From Pedobacter caeni (GTDB lineage Bacteria; Bacteroidota; Bacteroidia; Sphingobacteriales; Sphingobacteriaceae), in the NCBI RefSeq assembly GCF_900129215.1, contig NZ_FQUQ01000004.1, forward strand, positions 496,001-560,000: a DNA stretch of 64,000 bases. Direction: 5' to 3'. Shown here in pieces: positions 8,905 through 17,500 of this stretch. A program made the position numbers and the translations under genes. Each line of letters begins with the position of its first letter. Position 1 is the stretch's first letter. Below the pieces are notes generated by a model, which ran no database searches, was not told where the DNA came from, and worked only from the letters and a program-made list of their open reading frames with translations.

Positions 8905-10107
8905 TTATTTTTTCGCTTCAATATTGGGAAGAAATCCGGTAAGCAATCCAATCAATGGAAGAAATGAACAGATGTGGAATACATATTCAATGCTTGTGTT
9001 ATCTGCCAGTTTACCCAGCAAAGCAGAACCTATCCCTCCCATTCCAAAAGCAAATCCAAAGAATAGTCCGGCTACCAGCCCCACTTTCCCCGGAATCAGC
9101 TCCTGTGCATACACCAGGATGGCAGAAAAAGCAGAAGCAAGGATCATCCCTATCGGAACGATCAGCACACCTGTCCAGAATAAATTGGCATAAGGGAGCA
9201 ATAAGGCAAAAGGGGCTGTTCCCAATATAGAGAACCAGATCACGTATTTACGCCCAAAACGGTCTCCAACGGGGCCGCCAACTAAAGTTCCGGCAGCTAC
9301 AGAAAACAGGAATACAAACAAATATATCTGTGAGCTCTGCACCGATACATGAAACTTATCGATCACATAAAAGGTAAAATAACTCGTCAGACTGGCCATA
9401 TAAAAATACTTTGAGAAGATCAGCACCAATAAGATCGCTACTGCAAAAATCACTTTATTTCTGGAGAAAGTATTGACTACTGTTTCTACTTTAACCCCTT
9501 CTTTGGCTTTTTTCAGCATATGTCCTTTATACCAGTTCCCTACCCTGCTTAAGATCAGAATGGCCAATAAAGCAATCAATGAAAACCAGATGACACTGAA
9601 TTGTCCGTAAGGAACAATGATCCAGGCCGCAAGTAATGGTCCAAGCGAGCTACCTGCATTTCCACCCAGCTGAAAGATGGACTGTGCCAGCCCCCTTCTT
9701 CCGCCAGATGCCGCATGTGCCATTCTGGAAGCCTCAGGATGAAAAATTGAAGATCCTGTTCCGATCAAAGCAACCGCGACCAGCATCATGTAAAAGCCGT
9801 TGGAAACAGACAGGATCACCAGACCAAGCAAAGTGAAGCCCATTCCGATCGCCAGGGAATAAGGTTGAGGTTTTTTATCGGTATACATCCCTACAAAAGG
9901 CTGGAACAGCGAAGCTGCCATTTGAAACATTAATGTAATCAGTCCGATTTGAGAGAAACTAAGGTGGTAACTTTTTTTAATTACGGGATATATAGCCGGG
10001 ATTAAAGATTGAATGGTGTCGTTTAAGAGGTGCGAAAAACTAATGGCAAAGAGGATCGGGAAGACAGTATTTTCAACCATTTTCCCCGTAGAAGGAGCAG
10101 TATTCAT
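8905..10107 (-). CDS. MFS transporter, fosmidomycin-resistance (Fsr) type
   Basis: A twelve-helix MFS carrier. It resembles the Fsr group: a start FPILFAISFSHLLNDTIQSLIPAIYP, then GLITLMFQMAASLFQPFVGMYTDKKP (motif A region), and IGTGSSIFHPEASRMAHAASGGRRGLAQSIFQLGGNAGSSLGP, with the F-H-P-E and G-G-N-x-G signatures of this group. Family members expel fosmidomycin or related small molecules; the real substrate is unknown. The start at 10107 (MNTAPSTGK) is chosen over a frame open to 10197, because a perfect -7 box (TACCTTTG) lies at 10128-10135 inside the longer version and the first 30 residues of that version do not look like family sequence. Confidence 0.87.
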   Translation of the reverse strand: MNTAPSTGKMVENTVFPILFAISFSHLLNDTIQSLIPAIYPVIKKSYHLSFSQIGLITLMFQMAASLFQPFVGMYTDKKPQPYSLAIGMGFTLLGLVILSVSNGFYMMLVAVALIGTGSSIFHPEASRMAHAASGGRRGLAQSIFQLGGNAGSSLGPLLAAWIIVPYGQFSVIWFSLIALLAILILSRVGNWYKGHMLKKAKEGVKVETVVNTFSRNKVIFAVAILLVLIFSKYFYMASLTSYFTFYVIDKFHVSVQSSQIYLFVFLFSVAAGTLVGGPVGDRFGRKYVIWFSILGTAPFALLLPYANLFWTGVLIVPIGMILASAFSAILVYAQELIPGKVGLVAGLFFGFAFGMGGIGSALLGKLADNTSIEYVFHICSFLPLIGLLTGFLPNIEAKK

Positions 10108-10127
10108 GTCAAAATTATTGTTAGACA

Positions 10128-10135
10128 CAAAGGTA
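10128..10135 (-). promoter_or_regulatory. -7 promoter box for the Fsr-type MFS gene
   Basis: TACCTTTG on the minus strand matches the Bacteroidota -7 consensus TAnnTTTG at every fixed base, 20 bases before the preferred ATG. It decides the start of the gene. Confidence 0.6.
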
Positions 10136-10245
10136 TAAACTATTTTGTTTAAGATTTTAACGTTTTTGATACATAAAACAGCAAGAAAAACAAACATTCC
10201 CTATTTAGAATTGTTATTAAAGTAGTTCATTCAAATCATATACAC

Positions 10246-12531
10246 ATGAAAATCGCTTATATCTCTTCTTATCCACCACGTGAATGCGGAATCGCTACGT
10301 TTAATCATAACCTGCTTCGTGCAATAGGTCATGATAAAGTTGCGGTATCCGACGATAGCTTTGTAGTGGCGATGAATGATGCAGAGGGTTTAGATGAATA
10401 TGAATACCCGAAGGAAGTAAAATACATCATTCGTCAGGAAAACCAGAAAGACTATATCCGCGCGGCAGATTATATCAATACCAGTTTGGCTGATGCCTGT
10501 ATCCTGGAACACGAATTTGGAATTTATGGTGGTGAAAGCGGCGTTTACATCCTTCCGCTCATTGCCAGATTGAAAAAACCGCTGATCACCATTTTCCATA
10601 CGATCTTAAAAGATCCCAATTATATGCAGCTGACCATCATCAGGGAGATTGCAAAACACTCTTCCAGAATTGTCGTAATGAGTCATCGGGCTGTTCGATT
10701 CTTAACCAGTATTTACGGAATTCCCTTTTCGAAAATACAACTGATAGAACATGGGGTACCTGATCTGGAAGCGAAAGTGGAAAATCCGGTAAAGCAGTCG
10801 CTTGCATTCAAAAATAAAAAGGTCTTGTTCACCTTTGGATTGATCAGCAGAAATAAAGGATTAGAGACCGTTATAGAAGCATTGCCTGCAATTGTTGCCC
10901 GGCATCCGGATGTGATGTATGTGATCCTGGGTACTACACATCCCGGAGTCGTGAAGAATTCCGGTGAGGAATACCGCGATAGCCTGAAGCGGCTTGCAAA
11001 GAAGCTCAATGTAGAAGCCAACCTTACTTTTATCAATAAATTTGTCTCTGAAGAGGAATTGTTCGACTACCTCACCGCAGCAGACATGTACATCACCCCT
11101 TACCTGAACGAAGCACAGATCACCAGCGGAACCTTATCTTATGCTGTAGGCTCCGGCGCTGCGGTCATCTCTACCCCTTACTGGCATGCACAGGAACTAC
11201 TGGCAGAAGACAGAGGCAGGTTATTTGATTTCAGAGATTCTGAAGGACTGTCTGTCATTGTCAATGAATTGCTTTCAGATGAGGAAAAGCTGAATTTGTT
11301 AAAATCCAACGCCTACGAATACGGTTTACATTTACGCTGGCCAAGTACCGGTCAGGTGTTTATTGATGTGCTGGACGAAGCAGTATCGAAATACTTGTCG
11401 GAAATGGAAAAAGCGGGTAAGCAAATCATTGATCCGGATATGATGCCTGCCTTTAGTCTGGCTCACATCCAAAGATTAACAGATGATACCGGAATTGTAC
11501 AACACGCTAAATATGGGATTCCCAACCTGAAAGAAGGATATTGCCTGGACGATAACTCCAGGGCATTGATCCTGGCCATTCTGGCCTATCAGCAAAACAA
11601 AAGCAAGGGCGCCCTGGACCTGCTTCCCATTTACCTTAGTTTCATCCAGTACATGCAATGTGAGGACGGGAACTTCAGGAATTTCCTGAGTTTCAAAAGA
11701 GAATATCTGGATGAGGTGGGTTCTGAGGATTCTTTCGGCCGTACCGTTTGGGCTTTGGGATACCTCATCAGCAATGCGCCTAACAATTCTTACCGGGAGT
11801 TTGCCAAAGACCTGTTCTTAAAATCCGCTGATCACTTTAAAAGATTAACTCACCTGAGAGGGATTGCCAATACCATTATCGGATTGGCGAAATACGTTGA
11901 AGCACATCCTTATGATGGCCATATACGGGAACAGATGGACTTGCTTGTTGCTCCTTTAAAGGCTTCCTATAAAGTAAATAAAACCAGTGAATGGCATTGG
12001 TTTGAAGAAAAAATGACCTACGACAACGGTATTCTTCCACTCGCTTTGTTTTGCCATTATGAAGTCAGCAAGGACCAGGAATCGCTGGATATTGGTTTGG
12101 AAAGCATGGCATTTCTTTCCAAAAAAACATTAGCTGACGGGTATTTAAATCCTGTAGGAAATGATGGATGGCTCTTTAAGGAAAGTCCGGAAATGGCTTT
12201 GTACGATCAGCAGGCTATAGAAACCATGGCCATGGTGCTGATGTATTTCAAAGCCTATGAGATCACGGGCAACCTGGATCACATCAAACAAATGTATTTG
12301 TGTTACCAGTGGTTCTTAGGAGAAAACAGCCTCCACCTGCCATTGTATGACCACGAAACCAAAGGTTGCGGGGATGGTTTGCAGCCTCATGGTGTGAACC
12401 GGAATCAGGGTGCGGAAAGCACGCTGGCCTATTGGATTTCGCACCTGATGGTCCTTAAAGCTTTAGAATCTGAGTACGAGTACATTCAGAGCGGAGATTT
12501 GCTTTCTTTTCAAAAAGAAGCCAATATTTAA
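10246..12531 (+). CDS. GT4 glycosyltransferase fused to an (alpha/alpha) barrel domain
   Basis: A 761-residue two-part protein. Residues 1-380 are a GT4 (GT-B fold) transferase: N-terminal AYISSYPPRECGIATF, then TFGLISRNKGLETVIEALP and the donor-binding region ITPYLNEAQITSGTLSYAVGSGAAVISTPYWHAQELL. Residues about 400-761 are an all-helical part with LDDNSRALILAILAY, EDSFGRTVWALGYL, WHWFEEKMTYDNGILPLALF and YDQQAIETMAMV, similar to (alpha/alpha)6 glycosidase-like barrels. Such fusions occur next to GH130 phosphorylases in Bacteroidota. It is likely cytoplasmic and makes a mannose-type oligosaccharide or glycan with the GT4 gene that follows two bases later; the sugar is inference. Confidence 0.85.
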   Translation: MKIAYISSYPPRECGIATFNHNLLRAIGHDKVAVSDDSFVVAMNDAEGLDEYEYPKEVKYIIRQENQKDYIRAADYINTSLADACILEHEFGIYGGESGVYILPLIARLKKPLITIFHTILKDPNYMQLTIIREIAKHSSRIVVMSHRAVRFLTSIYGIPFSKIQLIEHGVPDLEAKVENPVKQSLAFKNKKVLFTFGLISRNKGLETVIEALPAIVARHPDVMYVILGTTHPGVVKNSGEEYRDSLKRLAKKLNVEANLTFINKFVSEEELFDYLTAADMYITPYLNEAQITSGTLSYAVGSGAAVISTPYWHAQELLAEDRGRLFDFRDSEGLSVIVNELLSDEEKLNLLKSNAYEYGLHLRWPSTGQVFIDVLDEAVSKYLSEMEKAGKQIIDPDMMPAFSLAHIQRLTDDTGIVQHAKYGIPNLKEGYCLDDNSRALILAILAYQQNKSKGALDLLPIYLSFIQYMQCEDGNFRNFLSFKREYLDEVGSEDSFGRTVWALGYLISNAPNNSYREFAKDLFLKSADHFKRLTHLRGIANTIIGLAKYVEAHPYDGHIREQMDLLVAPLKASYKVNKTSEWHWFEEKMTYDNGILPLALFCHYEVSKDQESLDIGLESMAFLSKKTLADGYLNPVGNDGWLFKESPEMALYDQQAIETMAMVLMYFKAYEITGNLDHIKQMYLCYQWFLGENSLHLPLYDHETKGCGDGLQPHGVNRNQGAESTLAYWISHLMVLKALESEYEYIQSGDLLSFQKEANI

Positions 12532-12533
12532 GG

Positions 12534-13547
12534 ATGAAGATCGCTGTATTAGCACCCGTAGCCTGGAGGACACCTCCAAGGCACTACGGGCCCTGGGAAC
12601 AAATGGCCTCTAACTTAACGGAAGGATTATTAAACGCCGGGATCGATGTGACGCTCTTTGCTACCGGAGACTCCCTGACTTCCGGAAAGCTGGATGCGGT
12701 AATCGGGGAAGGATATGAGGAGAACCGGGAACTGGATGCCAAAGTGGTAGAATGTCTGCACATCAGTAACCTGATGGAAAAAGCCGGGGATTTTGACCTG
12801 ATCCACAACCATTACGACTTTCTTCCGCTGAGTTATTCGGGTTTGATCAAAACACCTCTGATCACGACTATTCATGGATTTTCTTCTGAAAAGATCATTC
12901 CTGTCTATCAGAAATATAATGATCGCGGGTATTACGTTTCCATCAGTGATTCCGACCGTCATCCTTCCCTAAAATATATGAAAACGGTGTATAACGGCAT
13001 CGACACTTCTGCATTTGTCTTTAATGGGCATCCGGAAGATTATCTTTTATTTTTTGGCAGGATCCATCCGGACAAGGGGACAGCGGAGGCGATACAGATT
13101 GCCATTCAAAGCAATAGAAAACTGATCATTGCGGGGATCATTCAGGACCAGGACTATTTCAGAGATCGTGTAGCGCCATTTTTAAACGCCGACATTGAAT
13201 TTGTAGGTGCAGCCGGACCTGAGCAACGGAACGATTATTTAAGGGGCGCCAGCGCTTTGTTACATCCCATCAGCTTTGAAGAACCTTTTGGATTGAGTGT
13301 TGCGGAAGCCATGCTTTGCGGCACTCCTGTGATCGCTTACCAGCGGGGATCGATGCCGGAACTGATCAAACATGGAAAGACGGGATTTTTAGTGAAAGAT
13401 GTGGAAGCTGCAGTGAATGCGGTAGCCCGGTTGGGAACGATAAAAAGGAAGGATTGCCGGGAATGGGCAATCAGCAGGTTTTCTCAGGAGAGGATGGTAA
13501 AGGACTATCTTAACCTCTACCATCAGATCTTATCTTCTATTTCTTAA
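12534..13547 (+). CDS. GT4 family glycosyltransferase
   Basis: A 337-residue GT-B glycosyltransferase. The N-terminus MKIAVLAPVAWRTPPRHYGPWEQMASNLTEGLL has the Gly-rich acceptor-side entry (RHYGPWE) of the GT4 group. The C-terminal half has FFGRIHPDKGTAEAI, and the E-x7-E donor motif in FEEPFGLSVAEAMLCGTPVIAYQRGSMPELI. It starts two bases after the fused GT4 gene, so the two are translationally linked, and its stop region overlaps the convergent GH130 gene by 11 bases. The likely substrate is a nucleotide-mannose or -glucose; this is drawn from the neighbours. Confidence 0.88.
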   Translation: MKIAVLAPVAWRTPPRHYGPWEQMASNLTEGLLNAGIDVTLFATGDSLTSGKLDAVIGEGYEENRELDAKVVECLHISNLMEKAGDFDLIHNHYDFLPLSYSGLIKTPLITTIHGFSSEKIIPVYQKYNDRGYYVSISDSDRHPSLKYMKTVYNGIDTSAFVFNGHPEDYLLFFGRIHPDKGTAEAIQIAIQSNRKLIIAGIIQDQDYFRDRVAPFLNADIEFVGAAGPEQRNDYLRGASALLHPISFEEPFGLSVAEAMLCGTPVIAYQRGSMPELIKHGKTGFLVKDVEAAVNAVARLGTIKRKDCREWAISRFSQERMVKDYLNLYHQILSSIS

Positions 13548-15087
13548 CTTCTTCTTTTAATGTTGTTGTTTCTTTCATTACTACTTTGTCCTTTAATGCT
13601 GCTTTTTCCTGCGCGGCAATGGCACATGCAGAGCTTTTCAATTTGTCCAGGACAAGATCGATCTTTACCGAAGCAAAAGAGGAGCAATAATCAGATAGTC
13701 CATAAGGAATGATCAGTTCATCATTGTGAATGATCGAGCCGCAGGAATACAGAACATTGGGTACATAACCTTCTCTTTCATCAGTATTAGGAACAACCAA
13801 TGGCTCATCTAACCTGCCTATTTCAATTGATGGGTCATCGAGGTTAAACAAACTCGCACCTAAACAATAACGGCGCATTGGCCCAACGCCATGGGTAATC
13901 ACCAGCCATCCGTCTTTCGTTTCTATCGGAGATCCGCAATTGCCGATCTGGATGAATTCCCAGGGGAACATTGGTGACTGCAGTTTTACAGGATTATCCC
14001 AGACCGTTAACTTATCAGAGTACATGAGGTAATTGTTCCAGCCATCAATTCTGGACATCATGGCGTATTTCCCATTTATTTTACGCGGGAAAAGTGCAAG
14101 GTTCTTATTCTGAGCACCAATTCCATGCAGCGGGCTGATTTTAAAATCATAAAAATCCGTGGTCTGCAGGAGTTTTGGCATAATCATCGCCCCGTCAAAA
14201 GCAGTATAGGTGGCGTAATAGATCACCGAACCATCACTTTTCACAAAACGCACAAAGCGGGCATCTTCAATTCCTTTACGCTCAAACTCTGAGATCGGAA
14301 AAATAACCCGGTCCGAAATGTCGGTATCCCTCGAAAAGCTGATCTCATGATAGGTATCCGATAACCACAGGATTTTATCGTACTCCAGCTTTCTCAAGTC
14401 ATCTTCCTGGAGGTTTTTAGTATCAAGAATGATCCTTCTTAAAGTAGCATAATCAAACTTTTCTTCCAGCTTCTTCCCGAGCTCATCCAGGATCTCAATA
14501 TCAATTTTAGAATCTGCAGCCTTCTTGAGGAACAGTTTCTTGTTGTAGACGGCATTTTTAATGACCTCTGCTTCATCAATATAGTTTCCGGCAGGAATTA
14601 CCGTAATGTTGTTGTCTTTGTCGATCAGCGCCCTCCTGAAGACTACAGAGGAAATGTGTCCCTCACCTACTGCCCTAAAGCTGATGATGACTCTTTTTTC
14701 TCCTTCTACCAGTTCGGACTGATCAGGATCTTCTACAATGGAAGGATTAAAGAAAGCAGCTGATTCTATGGAATATTCATGTGTAAAATAGGAACCAATC
14801 AATAGCCGCTGGTATTTATCCAGGGATTCGGGATCAAAACCAGCATCTTTAATGGCATTCACTACTTTCTTACAATGTCTTGTTAAGATTTTGGTAATGT
14901 TTCTGTGGCGTTTGGAGTATTCCTGCAATAAGGGGGAAATGATCCCAAACACGTCCTTGTCGGACAGTGCCATTACATGCTTTACTACTTCAACTGCTCT
15001 TTCGTCTCCATTGAAAAAGAAACGTGCGATCACTCGTTTTGGATCAGGATATACTTTAACCGGTTTTCGTTCTACTAATAATCTCAT
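13537..15087 (-). CDS. GH130 family beta-mannoside phosphorylase
   Basis: A 516-residue GH130 protein. Core pieces are FNPSIVEDPDQ, VIISFRAVGEGHISSVVFRRA, the FERKGIEDARFVRF line with the Glu-Asp-Ala-Arg-Phe motif, YATYTAFDG, and NCGSPIETKDGWLVITHGVGPMRRYCLGASL near the C-terminus. GH130 enzymes cleave beta-mannosides with phosphate, giving mannose 1-phosphate; the long form with an N-terminal helical extension matches the beta-1,2-mannobiose/oligomannan group, but linkage is inferred. It is convergent with the two GT4 genes, overlapping the second by 11 bases. A charged tail (AAQEKAALKDKVVMKETTTLKEEVKK) may be flexible. No signal peptide: cytoplasmic. Confidence 0.88.
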   Translation of the reverse strand: MRLLVERKPVKVYPDPKRVIARFFFNGDERAVEVVKHVMALSDKDVFGIISPLLQEYSKRHRNITKILTRHCKKVVNAIKDAGFDPESLDKYQRLLIGSYFTHEYSIESAAFFNPSIVEDPDQSELVEGEKRVIISFRAVGEGHISSVVFRRALIDKDNNITVIPAGNYIDEAEVIKNAVYNKKLFLKKAADSKIDIEILDELGKKLEEKFDYATLRRIILDTKNLQEDDLRKLEYDKILWLSDTYHEISFSRDTDISDRVIFPISEFERKGIEDARFVRFVKSDGSVIYYATYTAFDGAMIMPKLLQTTDFYDFKISPLHGIGAQNKNLALFPRKINGKYAMMSRIDGWNNYLMYSDKLTVWDNPVKLQSPMFPWEFIQIGNCGSPIETKDGWLVITHGVGPMRRYCLGASLFNLDDPSIEIGRLDEPLVVPNTDEREGYVPNVLYSCGSIIHNDELIIPYGLSDYCSSFASVKIDLVLDKLKSSACAIAAQEKAALKDKVVMKETTTLKEEVKK

Positions 15088-15302
15088 GTGTTATTAACGT
15101 TTCAGAAGGGTAAAAAGGTTTTATGAAATTAGAATTATTTTCAAATAAAACAAGATTGATTCTGAGAAAGAGATTTCGTGTATACATCTATTGTCATGAC
15201 GGGTGTCAGAATATGTGTCAGGATGTGTGCCAAAAAGGACACAAAACAGGCTGACAATATTACAAAATAAGTCAAACTGACTACATCATTTCAAGACCCT
15301 AA

Positions 15303-15329
15303 AATGACAAACCTCAGGCGTTTGTCATT
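15303..15329. repeat. 10-base inverted repeat upstream of barrel paralog 3
   Basis: AATGACAAAC and GTTTGTCATT are perfect inverted arms around CTCAGGC. No T-run follows, so it is more like an operator than a terminator. It sits about 90 bases before a -7-like box (TATATTTC, 15418-15425) of the next gene; TGGCACATC also occurs twice as a direct repeat at about 15405 and 15429. The 15088-15513 gap holds nothing else that I can identify. Confidence 0.5.
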
Positions 15330-15513
15330 GCAAAATAATAATGATTTTTTAACATTTTCTTTATCCACTTATCAATTAACAAGTTAGGCAAAAACACCTG
15401 TTTGTGGCACATCAGTATATATTTCATTTGGCACATCTGTTGACTATATGACATCAATGGTCAGAATATATAAAACAAAAGATGGCCAGTTTTATCAATT
15501 AAAAAATAAGAAG

Positions 15514-16155
15514 ATGAAAAAATTATTATTATCATTAGTTGCAGTTTCTGCATTTGCTTTTAGTTCTCAGGCACAAACTGAAAAAGGAAAAATTATGGTA
15601 GGTGGTAATGTTGCATTCGATACGAAAAAGACAGATGCTTCCGGCGCAAAATCAAACACAAATTTCCAGATCGTTCCAAGCGTTGGTTATTTTGTAGCAG
15701 ATAACTTTGCAGTAGGTACTGGTATTGGTTATGGTTACAGCAAAACAAATGGCATCGCTGTAGCTGACGGTGCAGCAGCTATATTAGGCAACAAAAACAG
15801 TTCATTTATCGTAAGCCCTTTTGGTCGTTATTACGCAAACCTTTCTGAGTCTTTCAAATTTTTCGGACAATTATCAGTTCCAATGGCATTTGGTAAAGAC
15901 AAAGCAGTAGATGCTAACGGTAACACTGGTGCTAAAACAGGTACGACTACAGAAATTGGTGTTGCATTATCTCCAGGTTTTGCCTTCTACCCTACCAAGA
16001 AAATCGGTATCGAGTTTGCATTAAACGGATTGAACTACAACAACCTTCGTAAAGAAGATGGAAATGGCAACAAAGTTAAAGGTGCTGGTTATGATGAGTT
16101 CAGCTTCGGTGCGAACTTCTTCTCTCCAAAACTTGGTATACAATTACACTTTTAA
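15514..16155 (+). CDS. Outer-membrane beta-barrel protein (paralog 3 of 3)
   Basis: A 213-residue paralog of the two barrel genes at 7.4-8.8 kb. Signal peptide MKKLLLSLVAVSAFAFSSQAQ, then TEKGKIMVGGNVAFD, VGYFVADNFAVGTGIGYGYS, SPFGRYYANLSESFKFFGQLS, SPGFAFYPTKKIGIEFAL and a final LGIQLHF. The frame is open 22 residues further upstream but only the ATG at 15514 gives a signal peptide. Codon use is rich in preferred codons (GGT, GCA, AAA, TTC), suggesting high expression. It has a long untranslated region with an inverted repeat and its own strong terminator, so it is a single-gene unit. Confidence 0.88.
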   Translation: MKKLLLSLVAVSAFAFSSQAQTEKGKIMVGGNVAFDTKKTDASGAKSNTNFQIVPSVGYFVADNFAVGTGIGYGYSKTNGIAVADGAAAILGNKNSSFIVSPFGRYYANLSESFKFFGQLSVPMAFGKDKAVDANGNTGAKTGTTTEIGVALSPGFAFYPTKKIGIEFALNGLNYNNLRKEDGNGNKVKGAGYDEFSFGANFFSPKLGIQLHF

Positions 16156-16188
16156 GCAGCTCTACTTAATTTAGATTTGGTTAGATAG

Positions 16189-16224
16189 ACAGGCCCGGGC
16201 AAATTGTCCGGGCCTGTTTTTTTT
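16189..16224 (+). terminator. Rho-independent terminator
   Basis: ACAGGCCCGGGCAA pairs with TTGTCCGGGCCTGT closely around a small loop and is followed by eight T. It ends the barrel paralog 3 transcript. Confidence 0.93.
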
Positions 16225-16287
16225 ATGGATTTTTTTCTAATTTTAGCGATGAAAGCAGTTCATTGCTGCGGCTAAACTTATATATTC

Positions 16288-17391
16288 ATGAACAAAATAC
16301 TTTTAATCGCCTGTGGCATCGGGTTCTCATTTTCCGTAAATGCTCAGGAAAGTCCTTTAAAAACCATAAAGGACAACGCGACAACAACTGTTAAAAATCA
16401 GGGACAAACAGGAACCTGCTGGAACTATTCTACCACTTCATTGATTGAGTCGGAAGAAATGCGCAAAGGATTGGGCGAATTTAACCTTTCCGAGATGTAT
16501 ACGGCCCGCAACATTTACATTGAAAAAGCTAAAAATTATATACTCCGTCAGGGGAAGGCACAATTTGGAGAAGGTGGATTAGGGCATGACCTGATTCGTG
16601 CGGTTTCCTTATATGGTGCCATGCCTCAGGAAGCTTTTCAGGGAGCAACAGGGGAAATTCCTAACCATACCGGCCTGGAAGAAGCCTTAAAGACTTACCT
16701 GGATCAGGTTTTGAAAAAACGTCCTCTTGATGCGAATTGGCTAAAAGGATATGAAGAGATCCTGGATAAAAAAGTAGGTACACCTCCTGCTACTTTTGAT
16801 TATAAAGGGAAAAATTACACGGCAAAGAGTTTTGCGAAAGAGGTATTGAAGTTTGATGCAAATGATTATGTGAACATTTCTTCTTTTACCCATCATCCTT
16901 ATTATTCTTCATTTATACTGGAAGCGCCTGATAATTTCGCAAACGGATCTTTTTACAACCTTCCGCTTGATGAAATGGTAAACCTTACCAAAACGGCGCT
17001 TAAAGATGGGTATACGGTAATGTGGGATGCGGATGTGAGCAGCAAGAATTTCCAGCAAAAGAAAGGTTATGCGATGATGTTTGCAGATGATGCAGATGTA
17101 AAAGCAGAAAAGCTGAACCCTAATGCAAAAGAAACCGCTTATTCTGCAGAGTTGCGTCAGCAATTGTATGAAGACCTGACGACTCAGGATGATCATTTAA
17201 TGCACCTTACAGGATTGGATCAGTCCAGTGATGGGAAATACTTCTTTAAAGTTAAGAATTCATGGGGTGATGTAGGCCCGTTTAAAGGATATATTGAAGT
17301 TTCAGAACCTTACTTTGCGATTAACACGGTTAGTTTAGTGGTGCCGAAGGCGGCGCTGTCTAAGGAATTGAAAAAGAAATTAGGGCTGTAA
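16288..17391 (+). CDS. C1 family cysteine peptidase, bleomycin-hydrolase type
   Basis: A 367-residue papain-fold peptidase of the aminopeptidase C/bleomycin hydrolase group. The catalytic Cys is in VKNQGQTGTCWNYSTTS near residue 43, with the oxyanion Gln in the same stretch. The catalytic His is in DDHLMHLTGL (about residue 309), and the Asn in FKVKNSWGDVGPFKG near 329. A signal peptide MNKILLIACGIGFSFSVNAQ places it in the periplasm or outside, unlike the cytoplasmic PepC enzymes. Between Cys and His lies the usual large insert (YTARNIYIEKAKNY, GGLGHDLIRAVSLYGAMPQEAF). It would trim peptides. It is alone and convergent with the S9 gene through a long hairpin. Confidence 0.9.
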   Translation: MNKILLIACGIGFSFSVNAQESPLKTIKDNATTTVKNQGQTGTCWNYSTTSLIESEEMRKGLGEFNLSEMYTARNIYIEKAKNYILRQGKAQFGEGGLGHDLIRAVSLYGAMPQEAFQGATGEIPNHTGLEEALKTYLDQVLKKRPLDANWLKGYEEILDKKVGTPPATFDYKGKNYTAKSFAKEVLKFDANDYVNISSFTHHPYYSSFILEAPDNFANGSFYNLPLDEMVNLTKTALKDGYTVMWDADVSSKNFQQKKGYAMMFADDADVKAEKLNPNAKETAYSAELRQQLYEDLTTQDDHLMHLTGLDQSSDGKYFFKVKNSWGDVGPFKGYIEVSEPYFAINTVSLVVPKAALSKELKKKLGL

Positions 17392-17402
17392 GTTCTAGTG
17401 CC

Positions 17403-17496
17403 GACTTAAAATAAAATAACCAATGCGCTTTAAGGACATGCAAATCTTTCTTTCAAAGGATTTGAGGATGCAAAGCGCATTGGTTATTTTAAAGTC
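17403..17496. terminator. Large nested hairpin between convergent genes
   Basis: Outer arms GACTT...AAAATAACCAATGCGCTTT and AAAGCGCATTGGTTATTTT-AAAGTC pair over about 20 bases; inside is a second small hairpin CAAATC...GGATTTG. T- and A-runs flank the outer stem, so it can stop both the C1 peptidase and the S9 peptidase transcripts. The nested form could also be a remnant of a small repeat element. Confidence 0.75.
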
Positions 17497-17500
17497 AGGA

